From Pseudomonas sp. 8AS (GTDB taxonomy: Bacteria; Pseudomonadota; Gammaproteobacteria; Pseudomonadales; Pseudomonadaceae): DNA of 64,000 bases. The translations under genes and the position numbers were made by a program. Below the pieces are notes generated by a model. That model made no database searches and was not told the DNA's origin. It saw only the letters and a program-made list of their open reading frames with translations. Below, piece after piece: positions 16,218-26,655 of this stretch; position 1 is the first letter of the stretch; each line of letters begins with the position of its first letter. The stretch is taken from the NCBI RefSeq assembly GCF_902506505.1, contig NZ_LR733406.1, positions 3,179,679 through 3,243,678 on the forward strand, in the 5' to 3' direction.

Positions 16218-16727
16218 TCAGCAGTCGCTCGCCGCCAGGAAGATCTGCGCCAGGCGCTCGATCCCGGCCTGATCCTCGGCCGTGAACCGCCCCGGGCGCG
16301 GGCTATCCAGATCCAGTACGGCGATCAGTCGGCCATCCTTGACCAGCGGCACCACCAGCTCGCTGCGCGAAGCCGCGTCGCAGGCGATATGCCCGGGGAA
16401 GGCATGCACGTCATCGACCCGCTGGGTCTGCCGGCTGCTGGCCGCCGCCCCGCACACACCGCGTCCGAAAGGGATGCGCACGCAGGCCACCTTGCCCTGG
16501 AAGGGGCCCAGCACCAGTTCCTCGTCCCGATTCAGGTAGAAACCCGCCCAGTTCAGCCCCTCCAGCTCATGGAACAGAAAGGCTGCGAACTGTGAGCTGT
16601 TGGCCACGAAGTCGCGCTCGCCGGCCAGCAAGGCCTGCAGCTGCGCGGCCAGCAAGGCGTAGCCTGACTGCTCCTGGCCTATTCCGTTGAAAAACTCGGT
16701 TGAGTGAGCTGGCCGAAGCTGGTTCAC
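16218..16727 (-). CDS. msrC: Free methionine-(R)-sulfoxide reductase (GAF type), 5' end rebuilt by an inserted element
   Basis: The GAF-domain enzyme reduces free Met-(R)-sulfoxide. The three redox cysteines are C82, C92 and C116, with the 10- and 24-residue spacing of the E. coli enzyme (C84, C94, C118). The native start appears to be the ATG at 16940, which overlaps the stop of the DUF815 gene as ATGA and reads MIDMAEIG. The element at 16677-16919 interrupts it after seven codons; readthrough hits TGA inside the element. The best surviving start is GTG at 16727, inside the element, 4 nt after GGAGG. It adds about 17 foreign residues (MNQLRPAHSTEFFNGIG) before the native GQEQSGYALLAAQL. The catalytic domain is intact, so activity may survive at a changed expression level. 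Confidence 0.85.
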   Translation of the reverse strand: MNQLRPAHSTEFFNGIGQEQSGYALLAAQLQALLAGERDFVANSSQFAAFLFHELEGLNWAGFYLNRDEELVLGPFQGKVACVRIPFGRGVCGAAASSRQTQRVDDVHAFPGHIACDAASRSELVVPLVKDGRLIAVLDLDSPRPGRFTAEDQAGIERLAQIFLAASDC

Positions 16728-16919
16728 TAAACCTCCATCAGCGCAGTGGAGTTCTCCACGATGATGGGACGTCAGCAGGCCGCTCAGGCCCCCGAAACAG
16801 GGGCTTTCGCCTTCAGAAATCCAGATCGATATCCTGAGAAATCACTACTCGCCCAGAGCAACCTGGCGCCAGGTCGAACGGCGCTCAATTGCGAGGCGAG
16901 TTTTTCAACGGAATAGGCC
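16677..16919. mobile_element. MITE-like element 2, inserted in the fRMsr gene
   Basis: 243 bp with perfect 23-bp terminal inverted repeats (16677-16699 and 16897-16919; inward core CCTATTCCGTTGAAAAACTC). There is no transposase gene. It splits the fRMsr gene from its native start codon. Rejoining the flanks with one GGCC restores an in-frame MIDMAEI-GQEQ junction, consistent with a GGCC or shorter duplication. The ends are related to those at 7071-7266. It is probably an internally deleted insertion sequence. Confidence 0.85.
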
Positions 16920-16936
16920 AATCTCAGCCATATCGA

Positions 16937-17827
16937 TCATTGATCACTCCCCAGCAACTGCTGGCCGACCCAGCTGCGGGCGAACTGGTAGGCACAGCGA
17001 CCATTGCGGTTGCCACGGCCGAGCGCCCAGCGAATCGCCAGGATCTCCAGCTCATGGCTCCACTGCCACTGCAGGCCGGCCTGCGCCGCCAGCACCTCAA
17101 TCCAGTGGCGCACCACGGCGAGGAAATGCTCCTGGGTAAAGGGATAGAACGACAGCCACAGACCGAAACGATCGGACAGGGCAATCTTGTCTTCCACCGC
17201 CTCGCTGGGGTGCAGCTCGCCCTCGACGCGCTGCCAGTTGTCGTTGTCGCTCTCCTTCTCCGGCACCAGATGGCGGCGGTTGGAGGTGGCATACAGCAGC
17301 ACGTTGTCCGGGGCGCGTTCCAGCGAGCCATCCAGCACGCTCTTCAGCACCCGGTAATCGCCCTCGCCGGCCTCGAACGACAGGTCGTCGCAGAACAGCA
17401 CGAAGCGCTGCGGCAAGCCCGCCAGCTGTTCGACCACCCGCGGCAGATCGGCCAGGTAATCGCGCTCGATCTCGATCAGGCGCAGCCCGCTCTTGGCGTG
17501 TTCGGCCAGCAAGGCCCGCACCAGCGAGGACTTGCCGGTACCGCGGGCGCCCCACAGCAGCACATGGTTGGCCGGCAGGCCGCCGACGAACTGGCGGGTA
17601 TTGCGCGCCAGCTGCTCGCGCTGCGTATCGATGCCGACCAAGTCGTCCAGGCTCAGGTCCAGGCTGACCTGCAACGGCTGCAGATAGCCGCCATGGCCCT
17701 CGCGAAACCAACGGGCCGCCACCGTCTGGTTCCAGTCCAGCGCCACCCGGCGCGCCGGCAACAGCGGATCGAGACGCTCCAGCACCTGCTCGGCGCGTTG
17801 TAAGAAACTGTTCAAACGGGAATCCAC
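16937..17827 (-). CDS. DUF815 family AAA+ ATPase
   Basis: 296 residues from GTG at 17827, six bases after GAGGAG. Walker A GARGTGKS is at 93-100, Walker B-like VLFCDDLSFE follows, then a sensor-like LLYATSNRRHL and SDRFGLWLSFYPF. DUF815 proteins are predicted AAA+ ATPases of unknown role; the P. aeruginosa equivalent, from memory, is PA2823. Its TGA overlaps the former fRMsr ATG, so the two were once translationally coupled. Confidence 0.88.
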   Translation of the reverse strand: MDSRLNSFLQRAEQVLERLDPLLPARRVALDWNQTVAARWFREGHGGYLQPLQVSLDLSLDDLVGIDTQREQLARNTRQFVGGLPANHVLLWGARGTGKSSLVRALLAEHAKSGLRLIEIERDYLADLPRVVEQLAGLPQRFVLFCDDLSFEAGEGDYRVLKSVLDGSLERAPDNVLLYATSNRRHLVPEKESDNDNWQRVEGELHPSEAVEDKIALSDRFGLWLSFYPFTQEHFLAVVRHWIEVLAAQAGLQWQWSHELEILAIRWALGRGNRNGRCAYQFARSWVGQQLLGSDQ

Positions 17828-17917
17828 GACTCACTCCTCAAAAGCGCCCCTGCCGGCAGCAGGGTGCGATGGGCTATGCTTGGCTGGCGCACGGACTCAG
17901 GAACCCACCCACGATCT

Positions 17918-20232
<2,315 letters not shown>

Positions 20233-20236
<4 letters not shown>

Positions 20237-20436
20237 CAGGCCGTTGAAAAATGTTGGCGAGGCAGCCGAGGCAAGGCAAAAACGGCCGAAAAAGCGCAGT
20301 TTACGTGTTGTAACTGAGCATTTGATTCGCTGCGCTCACCCCTTCGGGACCGTGCTAAAGCACGTTCAGCCGTTGGCTGTGAGCCTGTTTTTAACGCCAC
20401 GATGGCAACGCAGGTAGTTTTTCAACGGCCAGCTAG
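20233..20436. repeat. Stop-codon-associated inverted-repeat element, copy A
   Basis: CTAG at 20233-20236 and at 20433-20436 flank a 196-bp element. The ends are inverted repeats (CAGGCCGTTGAAAAA on the left, CTGGCCGTTGAAAAA read inward from the right). The left CTAG holds the sagS stop; the right CTAG holds the ospR stop on the other strand. The interior shares AGCGCAGTTTACG, TGAGCAT and GAGCCTGTTTTTAACGC with copies B and C, plus an extra stretch of about 50 bp with its own hairpin (GTGCTAAAGCAC). Confidence 0.8.
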
Positions 20437-20900
20437 GGCGCGCCCAGCAGCTTGAGCAGACTGCCGAGGGGCTGGCGCAGCCCCTCCAGTTCGCCGAGAT
20501 CGATACCGCTTTCGCACAGCAGGCGGCGCCTGAGGGGCAGGACCCGCTCGCGCAAGTCCATGCCGGCCTGACTCAGGCGCAGGTGCACCTCGCGCTCATC
20601 GCGCGGCGAGCGCTGGCGCAGCACCAGCCCCAGCTGCTGCAGGCGCTTAAGCAGTGGCGTCAGGGTACCGGAGTCGAGCAGCAGCCGCTCGCCAAGGGCC
20701 TTGACCGTCGGCTGCGGCGGCGGGGTCGCCTGCCATTCCCACAGCACCAGCATGGCCAAGTACTGCGGATAGGTCAGGCCCAGCTCGTCGAGCATCGGCC
20801 GGTAGGCCCGGGTCACTGCGCGCGAGGCGGCGTAGAGCTTGAAACACAGCTGGTTGTCGAGCAGCAGCTGGGCGGCATCGCCGTCATCCACCGGGCTCAT
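20433..20900 (-). CDS. ospR: MarR family oxidative-stress regulator OspR
   Basis: 155 residues starting MSPVDDGDAAQLLLDNQLCFKLYAASRAVTRAYRPML at 20900. This is the OhrR/OspR signature; C19 in the NQLCF segment is the likely peroxide-sensing cysteine. The winged HTH follows (TVKALGERLLLDSGTLTPLLKRL). In P. aeruginosa OspR senses peroxides and represses the gpx gene. Here its ATG overlaps the gpx TGA (ATGA), so it is autoregulated as part of that operon. The palindrome at 21424-21455 is its likely operator. Confidence 0.9.
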   Translation of the reverse strand: MSPVDDGDAAQLLLDNQLCFKLYAASRAVTRAYRPMLDELGLTYPQYLAMLVLWEWQATPPPQPTVKALGERLLLDSGTLTPLLKRLQQLGLVLRQRSPRDEREVHLRLSQAGMDLRERVLPLRRRLLCESGIDLGELEGLRQPLGSLLKLLGAP

Positions 20901-21382
20901 TGCAACAGGGCTTCGATCTCGGCGCTGAGGTCTTCCGGCTTGGTGGCGGGGGCGAAACGCTTGACCACCTGACCGTCGGCGCCGATCAGGAACTTGGTGA
21001 AATTCCACTTGATGCCCTGGCTGCCCAGCAGGCCGGGGGCCCGCTTCTTCAGCTGCACGAACAGCGGGTGGGCGTCGCTGCCATTGACGTCGATCTTCTT
21101 GAACAGCGGGAAGCTGACGCCGAAGTTCAGCTCGCAGAACTCGGAAATTGCCCCCTCGTCACCCGGCTCCTGCTTGCCGAACTGATTGCAGGGAAAGCCG
21201 AGCACGACCAGGCCCTTATCCTTGTACTGCTGCCAGACGCTTTCCAGGCCCTTGTACTGCGGGGTGAAACCACACTTGCTGGCCGTGTTGACCACCAGCA
21301 CGGCCTTGCCGCCGAAATCGGCCAGGGTCTTCTGCTCGCCCTTGATGGTGGTGACCGGGATATCAAGCAACTTGTCGTGCAT
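20897..21382 (-). CDS. gpx: Glutathione peroxidase-family thiol peroxidase
   Basis: 161 residues from ATG 21382, after AAGGAG. Motifs: peroxidatic C37 in NTASKCGFTPQY, the Gln loop GFPCNQFGKQEPG, and the Trp motif IKWNFTKFLI. It is the cysteine-type (not selenocysteine) enzyme, most likely thioredoxin-dependent, reducing H2O2 and organic peroxides in the cytoplasm. It is the first gene of the gpx-ospR operon. Confidence 0.93.
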   Translation of the reverse strand: MHDKLLDIPVTTIKGEQKTLADFGGKAVLVVNTASKCGFTPQYKGLESVWQQYKDKGLVVLGFPCNQFGKQEPGDEGAISEFCELNFGVSFPLFKKIDVNGSDAHPLFVQLKKRAPGLLGSQGIKWNFTKFLIGADGQVVKRFAPATKPEDLSAEIEALLQ

Positions 21383-21423
21383 GGGGTGACTCTCCTTAGA
21401 GATGGGAACCGGGACAATATAGC

Positions 21424-21455
21424 CAGCAATTGAATTGCACACAATTCAATTGCTG
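21424..21455. promoter_or_regulatory. Perfect 32-bp palindrome, probable OspR operator
   Basis: CAGCAATTGAATTG (21424-21437), CACA, CAATTCAATTGCTG (21442-21455) is a perfect 14-bp dyad 42 bp upstream of the gpx start. The AATT-rich half sites resemble the known OhrR/OspR type (CAATT...AATTG). The msrB gene lies upstream on the same strand, so the site controls gpx-ospR only. Confidence 0.75.
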
Positions 21456-21502
21456 AAAATAAGGCCCGTCGATCGGCGAGCCCCGGCCCGAGCGGTGCCG
21501 CG

Positions 21503-21898
21503 CTACTCGCGCGGCACCAGCTTGAGCGACAGCGAATTGATGCAGTAGCGCAGCCCGGTCGGCCGCGGCCCATCCGGGAACACATGACCCAGGTGGGCAT
21601 CGCACTTGGCGCACTTGACCTCGACGCGCTGCATGCCGTGGCTGAAGTCGGCCTTCTCGGCGATGACTTCGCCGCTCACCGGCTGGAAATAGCTGGGCCA
21701 GCCGCTGCCGGAGTCGTACTTGGCATCCGAGTCGAACAGCGCCTCGCCGCAGCAGGCACAGTGATAGATGCCAGGCACCTTGCTGTCGTGATACTCGCCG
21801 CTGAAGGCACGCTCGGTGCCACCCAGCCGGCAGACATGGAACTGCTCGTCGGAAAGCTCGCCGCGCCAGGCTTCCAGGGGTTTCTCGATCTTTTCCAT
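21503..21898 (-). CDS. msrB: Peptide-methionine (R)-S-oxide reductase MsrB
   Basis: 131 residues from ATG 21898, after AGAGG. It reduces protein Met-(R)-sulfoxide. Zinc ligands C47/C50 (HCACCG) and C96/C99 ([12 protein letters not shown]) and catalytic C119 (LRYCINS) are visible, with [11 protein letters not shown]. It is oriented like the gpx operon; with the fRMsr gene nearby, the block carries two distinct R-sulfoxide repair activities. Confidence 0.95.
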   Translation of the reverse strand: MEKIEKPLEAWRGELSDEQFHVCRLGGTERAFSGEYHDSKVPGIYHCACCGEALFDSDAKYDSGSGWPSYFQPVSGEVIAEKADFSHGMQRVEVKCAKCDAHLGHVFPDGPRPTGLRYCINSLSLKLVPRE

Positions 21899-22076
21899 GG
21901 GGTAAGCCTCTGAGGTAGAAAAAAGCCCGACCTGTACCTTTTCCGGGCATCGGGCCGCACGTATCATGCGTCCCTCTTTGGACGCCAGTCTGGCTGCTGC
22001 GTTACAGCGCGACAAGGTACTCGTCAGCGGGACTGGCGCTGCCCGCGCGGCATTCACCTATCGGGACAACAGGATC

Positions 22077-23288
22077 ATGCAGGTCAGCAAATCGAACAAG
22101 CTCGCCAACGTCTGTTACGACATTCGCGGGCCGGTGCTCAAGCACGCCAAGCGCCTGGAAGAGGAAGGTCACCGCATCCTCAAGCTGAATATCGGCAACC
22201 CGGCGCCGTTCGGTTTCGAAGCCCCGGAGGAAATCCTCCAGGACGTGATCCGCAACCTGCCCACCGCCCAGGGCTACAGCGACTCCAAGGGCCTGTTCAG
22301 CGCACGCAAGGCGGTGATGCAGTACTACCAGCAGAAGCAGGTGGAAGGCGTCGGCATCGAGGACATCTACCTCGGCAACGGCGTCTCCGAGCTGATCGTG
22401 ATGGCCATGCAGGCGCTGCTCAACAACGGCGACGAGGTGCTGATCCCGGCTCCCGACTACCCGCTGTGGACCGCGGCCACCGCCCTGGCCGGCGGCAAGC
22501 CGGTGCATTACCTGTGCGACGAGCAGGCCGGCTGGTTCCCGGACATCGCCGACATGCGCGCCAAGATCACGCCGAACACCAAGGCCCTGGTGCTGATCAA
22601 CCCGAACAACCCCACCGGTGCCGTGTACTCACGCGAAGTGCTGCTGGATATCGTCGAACTGGCGCGCCAGCACAACCTGGTGATCTTCTCCGACGAGATC
22701 TACGACAAGATCCTCTACGATGCCGCCCAGCACATCTCCACCGCATCCCTGGCTCCCGACGTGCTGTGCCTGACCTTCAACGGCCTGTCCAAGTCCTACC
22801 GCGTGGCTGGCTTCCGCTCCGGCTGGGTGGCAATTTCCGGACCCAAGCACAAGGCGCAGAGCTACATCGAAGGCATCGACATCCTGGCCAACATGCGCCT
22901 GTGCGCCAACGTGCCGAGCCAGCACGCGATCCAGACCGCGCTGGGCGGCTACCAGAGCATCAACGATCTGGTGCTGCCCAACGGCCGCCTGCTGGAACAA
23001 CGCAACCGCACCTGGGAACTGCTCAACGACATCCCCGGGGTCAGCTGCGTCAAGCCGATGGGCGCGCTGTACGCCTTCCCCAAGATCGACCCCAAGGTCT
23101 GCCCGATCCACAACGACGAGAAGTTCGTCCTCGACCTGCTGCTCTCCGAGAAACTGCTGATCGTCCAGGGCACTGCCTTCAACTGGCCGTGGCCGGATCA
23201 CTTCCGGGTGGTCACCCTGCCGCGCGTGGACGAGCTGGAGCAGGCCATCGGGCGGATCGGCAACTTCCTCAAGTCCTACCGTCAGTAA
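22077..23288 (+). CDS. alaA: Alanine/glutamate-pyruvate aminotransferase AlaA
   Basis: 403 residues from ATG 22077, after AGGA. It is a class I PLP enzyme closely resembling E. coli AlaA across its length (NVCYDIRGPVLKHAKRLEEEG, LNIGNPAPFGFEAPEEIL, NLPTAQGYSDSKGLFSARKA). The PLP lysine is K239 in NGLSKSYRVAGFRSGW. It makes alanine from pyruvate and glutamate. The earlier in-frame codons to 21966 overlap the msrB upstream region and do not resemble the family. Confidence 0.92.
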   Translation: MQVSKSNKLANVCYDIRGPVLKHAKRLEEEGHRILKLNIGNPAPFGFEAPEEILQDVIRNLPTAQGYSDSKGLFSARKAVMQYYQQKQVEGVGIEDIYLGNGVSELIVMAMQALLNNGDEVLIPAPDYPLWTAATALAGGKPVHYLCDEQAGWFPDIADMRAKITPNTKALVLINPNNPTGAVYSREVLLDIVELARQHNLVIFSDEIYDKILYDAAQHISTASLAPDVLCLTFNGLSKSYRVAGFRSGWVAISGPKHKAQSYIEGIDILANMRLCANVPSQHAIQTALGGYQSINDLVLPNGRLLEQRNRTWELLNDIPGVSCVKPMGALYAFPKIDPKVCPIHNDEKFVLDLLLSEKLLIVQGTAFNWPWPDHFRVVTLPRVDELEQAIGRIGNFLKSYRQ

Positions 23289-23336
23289 CCGGCCCGCGGG
23301 CGGCCTGGCCGCCCGCGCCATCCAAGAGCCCGCCCC

Positions 23337-23792
23337 ATGGATCTGCAGATCGACGAGTTCTACAAGGATGCCGCCGCCGGCATGCTCCTGCTCTACCAGG
23401 CCTTCCCGCGCAAGATCGCGCTGTACGTGGAAGACCTGATCGGCCGCGAGGAGCCGGACGAGTTCGGCCTGCCCAGCAAGCGCCACCAGAGCTGCCTGGG
23501 CGCCCTGCTGTGGCTGGCCGAGGAAGGCTACCTGCGTTACGACTCGACCATCGCCTACGACGCCCTCGACCAGGCCGTACTCAGCGAAAAGGGCTTCCTG
23601 CGCCTGTCCCGCGGCGTGCCGCACAGCCTGCCGACCGGCGACAACCCGCCGCCGCCGAGCGTGCGCCGGGTACAGGCCACCCTGGCCTGGCAGCTGCGCG
23701 AGGCGCTGTCGCTGCACAACAGCGAAAAGGTCGCCCGCCTCACCCGCCTGCTGTTCGAGAGCGCTCTAAATCCGGCCCGGGACATAGTTTGA
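23337..23792 (+). CDS. Conserved hypothetical protein
   Basis: 151 residues, soluble, starting MDLQIDEFYKDAAAGMLLLYQAFPRKIALYVEDLIG. It has helical, leucine-rich segments (RRVQATLAWQLREALSLHNSEKVARLTRLLF) and a proline run (NPPPPS) in the middle. It lies 48 bp after alaA and before htpX, as does PA2829 in P. aeruginosa from memory. No domain was recognised. Confidence 0.75.
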   Translation: MDLQIDEFYKDAAAGMLLLYQAFPRKIALYVEDLIGREEPDEFGLPSKRHQSCLGALLWLAEEGYLRYDSTIAYDALDQAVLSEKGFLRLSRGVPHSLPTGDNPPPPSVRRVQATLAWQLREALSLHNSEKVARLTRLLFESALNPARDIV

Positions 23793-23803
23793 AATAGTCA
23801 CCG

Positions 23804-23835
23804 GGTTGAAGATGGCAGGGCTACGCCCCTATATA
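23804..23835 (+). promoter_or_regulatory. Candidate sigma-32 heat-shock promoter of htpX
   Basis: GGTTGAAG (-35 like) and CCCCTATAT (-10 like, 23826-23834) are separated by 14 bp, close to the sigma-32 consensus CTTGAAA / CCCCATNT. They lie about 50 bp upstream of the htpX ATG. HtpX is a known heat-shock gene, so the match is meaningful. Confidence 0.6.
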
Positions 23836-23881
23836 GCCTGCATTATCAGAACGTCTCTCGCCTGAGGAGAAGCTTTACACC

Positions 23882-24754
23882 ATGATGCGCATTCTGTTGT
23901 TCGTGGCCACCAACCTGGCGGTGCTGATCATCGCCAGTATCACCCTCAAACTGCTGGGGGTAGATCGCTTCACCGGTCAGAACTACGGCAGCCTGCTGGT
24001 CTTCTGTGCCGTATTCGGCTTCGCCGGCTCGCTGGTCTCGCTGTTCATCTCCAAGTGGATGGCGAAGATGAGCACCGGCACGCAGATCATCACCCAGCCG
24101 CGCACCCGCCACGAACAGTGGCTGCTGCAGACCGTGGAAGAACTGGCCCGTGACGCCGGGATCAAGATGCCGGAAGTCGGCATCTTCCCCGCCTACGAGT
24201 CCAACGCCTTCGCTACCGGCTGGAACAAGAACGACGCCCTGGTCGCCGTCAGCCAGGGTCTGCTGGAGCGCTTCTCGCCGGACGAAGTGAAAGCCGTGCT
24301 GGCCCACGAGATCGGCCACGTGGCCAACGGCGACATGGTCACCCTGGCCTTGATCCAGGGCGTGGTGAACACCTTCGTGATGTTCTTCGCGCGCATCTTC
24401 GGCAACTTCGTCGACAAGGTGATCCTGAAGAACGAAGACGGCCCGGGCATCGGCTACTTCATTGCGACCATCTTCGCCGAACTGGTCCTTGGCATCCTGG
24501 CCAGCATCATCGTCATGTGGTTCTCGCGCAAACGCGAATTCCGCGCCGACGACGCCGGCGCCCGCCTGGCCGGCACCGCGTCGATGATCGGCGCCCTGGA
24601 GCGCCTGCGTGCCGAACAGGGCGTGCCGGTGCAGATGCCCAGCAGCATGACCGCCTTCGGCATCAATGGCGGCCTGAAGCACGGCCTGGCCGGCCTGCTG
24701 ATGAGCCACCCGCCGCTGGAAGAGCGCATCCAGGCCCTGCGTCAGCGCGGCTAA
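23882..24754 (+). CDS. htpX: Membrane-bound zinc metalloprotease HtpX
   Basis: 290 residues, usual length. Two N-terminal membrane helices ([38 protein letters not shown]), the zinc motif HEIGH at 142-146, two more hydrophobic segments, and the third zinc ligand region [13 protein letters not shown]. It degrades misfolded membrane proteins at the inner membrane. It starts ATG-ATG after GAGGAG. Confidence 0.95.
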   Translation: MMRILLFVATNLAVLIIASITLKLLGVDRFTGQNYGSLLVFCAVFGFAGSLVSLFISKWMAKMSTGTQIITQPRTRHEQWLLQTVEELARDAGIKMPEVGIFPAYESNAFATGWNKNDALVAVSQGLLERFSPDEVKAVLAHEIGHVANGDMVTLALIQGVVNTFVMFFARIFGNFVDKVILKNEDGPGIGYFIATIFAELVLGILASIIVMWFSRKREFRADDAGARLAGTASMIGALERLRAEQGVPVQMPSSMTAFGINGGLKHGLAGLLMSHPPLEERIQALRQRG

Positions 24755-24768
24755 GCGCCACACCCACA

Positions 24769-24796
24769 GAAAGGGCGACCCGCGGGTCGCCCTTTT
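24769..24796. terminator. Bidirectional terminator after htpX
   Basis: AAAGGGCGACCCG / CGGGTCGCCCTTT is followed by T residues. It lies between the convergent htpX and tpm genes. Confidence 0.88.
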
Positions 24797-24835
24797 TCGT
24801 TTGCACGCAGCAGCGGCTTCACCACGGCAACGCCA

Positions 24836-25498
24836 TCACCGCCGCTTGCCCAGGCGATAGACCGCCTCGTCCAGCCGCTGCAGCCCGCGCTTGAGAAACT
24901 TCCAGTTCTCCCCCAGCACATCAAGCGTTTCCAGCGCCTGCACCTGCCAATCCGGTTCCAGTAGGCGCCGCACCTCCTGTGCCGGCACGGCGAACGGCGG
25001 CCCGGCCATCTGCTCCTGCGGATAATCCAGGGTCACCAGCAGCCCCGCACAGGCCGGCGGTAGAATCTGCGCCAGGTGGCGCACGTAACGCTCGCGCAAC
25101 TCGAGCGGCAGGGCGATCAGCGCCGCCCGGTCGTACAGCGCCTGGCAGCCGGCCACATCGGCGGCAGTCAGGGCAAAGAAATCGCCACACCAGAGTTCCA
25201 GGTTGCCGGCCCGGTGAATACGGAACGCCCCGCGCACCTCCACTTCGGCCGTCAGCCCCTGCTCGTGGAAGAAGTCCTCGACCGCCTTCTCCGCCAGCTC
25301 CACGCCCAGCACGGCATGCCCCTGGGCCGCCAGCCAGAGTAGATCCAGGCTCTTGCCGCACAGCGGCACCAGCACCCGACTGCCCGGTTGCAGCGCCAGG
25401 CCTGGCCAGTGGCGCTGCAGATAGGGATTGACCTCCTCCAGGTGAAAACCTATCTGCCCCAATGCCCAACGTTCCTGCCAGAAGCCCTGCTCCACCAT
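24836..25498 (-). CDS. tpm: Thiopurine S-methyltransferase family protein
   Basis: 220 residues starting [34 protein letters not shown]. The SAM-binding region [37 protein letters not shown] is the bacterial TPMT signature. The family methylates thiopurines and also selenium and tellurium oxyanions. A GGAGG overlaps the ATG at 25498 closely, so the GTG one codon later is an equally good start. Confidence 0.92.
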   Translation of the reverse strand: MVEQGFWQERWALGQIGFHLEEVNPYLQRHWPGLALQPGSRVLVPLCGKSLDLLWLAAQGHAVLGVELAEKAVEDFFHEQGLTAEVEVRGAFRIHRAGNLELWCGDFFALTAADVAGCQALYDRAALIALPLELRERYVRHLAQILPPACAGLLVTLDYPQEQMAGPPFAVPAQEVRRLLEPDWQVQALETLDVLGENWKFLKRGLQRLDEAVYRLGKRR

Positions 25499-25595
25499 CC
25501 CTCCTGAAAATTCGATCAATAAGCCGCAAAATTTCCGCTGGAAGCCCACGCCCCCTGGCTGGAAGATGGACACATCCTACTGCAAGGCGCCGCTC

Positions 25596-26384
25596 ATGCT
25601 GCCATCTCTGTTCATTTCCCACGGTTCCCCCATGCTCGCCTTGGAGCCCGGCGCCAGCGGCCCGGCCCTCGCCCGCCTGGCCAGCGAGCTGCCCAGGCCC
25701 AAGGCAGTGCTGGTGGTTTCCGCACACTGGGAAAGCCATGAGTTGCTACTCGGCAGCGCTCCCCAGCCACGCACCTGGCATGACTTCGGCGGCTTCCCCG
25801 CGCCGCTGTATGCCGTGCAGTACCCTGCCCCCGGCTCGCCGCAACTGGCCCGCCAGGCTCAGCAGCTGCTGATCAGCGCCGGCCTGGAGGCGCGCCTGGA
25901 CGAACAGCGACCCCGCGACCATGGCGCCTGGGTACCGCTGTCGCTGATGTACCCGCAGGCCGATATCCCGATCGTGCAGCTGTCGCTGCCCAGCCAGCTC
26001 GGCCCGGCGCTGCAGACCCGCGTCGGCCAGGCCCTGGCCAACCTGCGCGAACAGGGTGTGCTGCTGATCGGCTCCGGCAGCATCACCCACAACCTCGGCG
26101 AACTGGACTGGCGCGCCGGCCCGGACAGCATCACGCCCTGGGCCCGGGAGTTTCGCGACTGGATGGTGGAAAAACTGCAGACCGACGACACGACCGCCCT
26201 GCACGACTACCGCCACCAGGCCCCGCACGCCCAGCGCAATCATCCAAGCGACGAACACCTGCTGCCGCTGTACTTCGCCCGCGGCGCCGGCGGCGCCTTC
26301 AAGGTCGAGCACAGCGGCTTCACCTATGGCGCCCTGGGCATGGATATCTACAGCTTCGGCTGCATATCGAAGCGTTTGGCCTAG
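25596..26384 (+). CDS. DODA-type (class III) extradiol ring-cleavage dioxygenase
   Basis: 262 residues from ATG 25596 (an in-frame ATG at 25566 is possible). It is a LigB-superfamily protein of the YgiD/DOPA-dioxygenase group. The metal-ligand histidines sit in FISHGSPML, VVSAHWES and GSGSITHNLG, and the tail has SFGCISKRLA. It probably opens a catechol-type ring; the physiological substrate is unknown. It is divergent from tpm with about 100 bp between starts. Confidence 0.87.
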   Translation: MLPSLFISHGSPMLALEPGASGPALARLASELPRPKAVLVVSAHWESHELLLGSAPQPRTWHDFGGFPAPLYAVQYPAPGSPQLARQAQQLLISAGLEARLDEQRPRDHGAWVPLSLMYPQADIPIVQLSLPSQLGPALQTRVGQALANLREQGVLLIGSGSITHNLGELDWRAGPDSITPWAREFRDWMVEKLQTDDTTALHDYRHQAPHAQRNHPSDEHLLPLYFARGAGGAFKVEHSGFTYGALGMDIYSFGCISKRLA

Positions 26385-26655
26385 TCATTCCAGACCAAAA
26401 GCACCCTGCACAGTCCGCCATGGAACGCCAGTGTGACGCGTTGCCGGTCTGGATGCGGGCACCACTCCGCCGGCGACATGGCAACGTCGTGTCTTGTGCC
26501 TTGGAAAACAAGCGGGCACGTATCGCGCCAATGGAAATAGCCGATTTGAACGGGGCTAGGCGAAATAGACGTCGGATAGATTGAAGCAAGCCAAACACCC
26601 ATCGTTGATCAGTACTGCAAAATGGGCTGGCCAGGGATTTTCATGCCGATAGCCT

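Noticed and set aside
26381..26602. Minus-strand open frame of 73 codons between the dioxygenase gene and amt
   Set aside because: There is no Shine-Dalgarno site, no recognisable family, and it overlaps the dioxygenase stop; I could not support it as a gene, though its composition is not plainly antisense.
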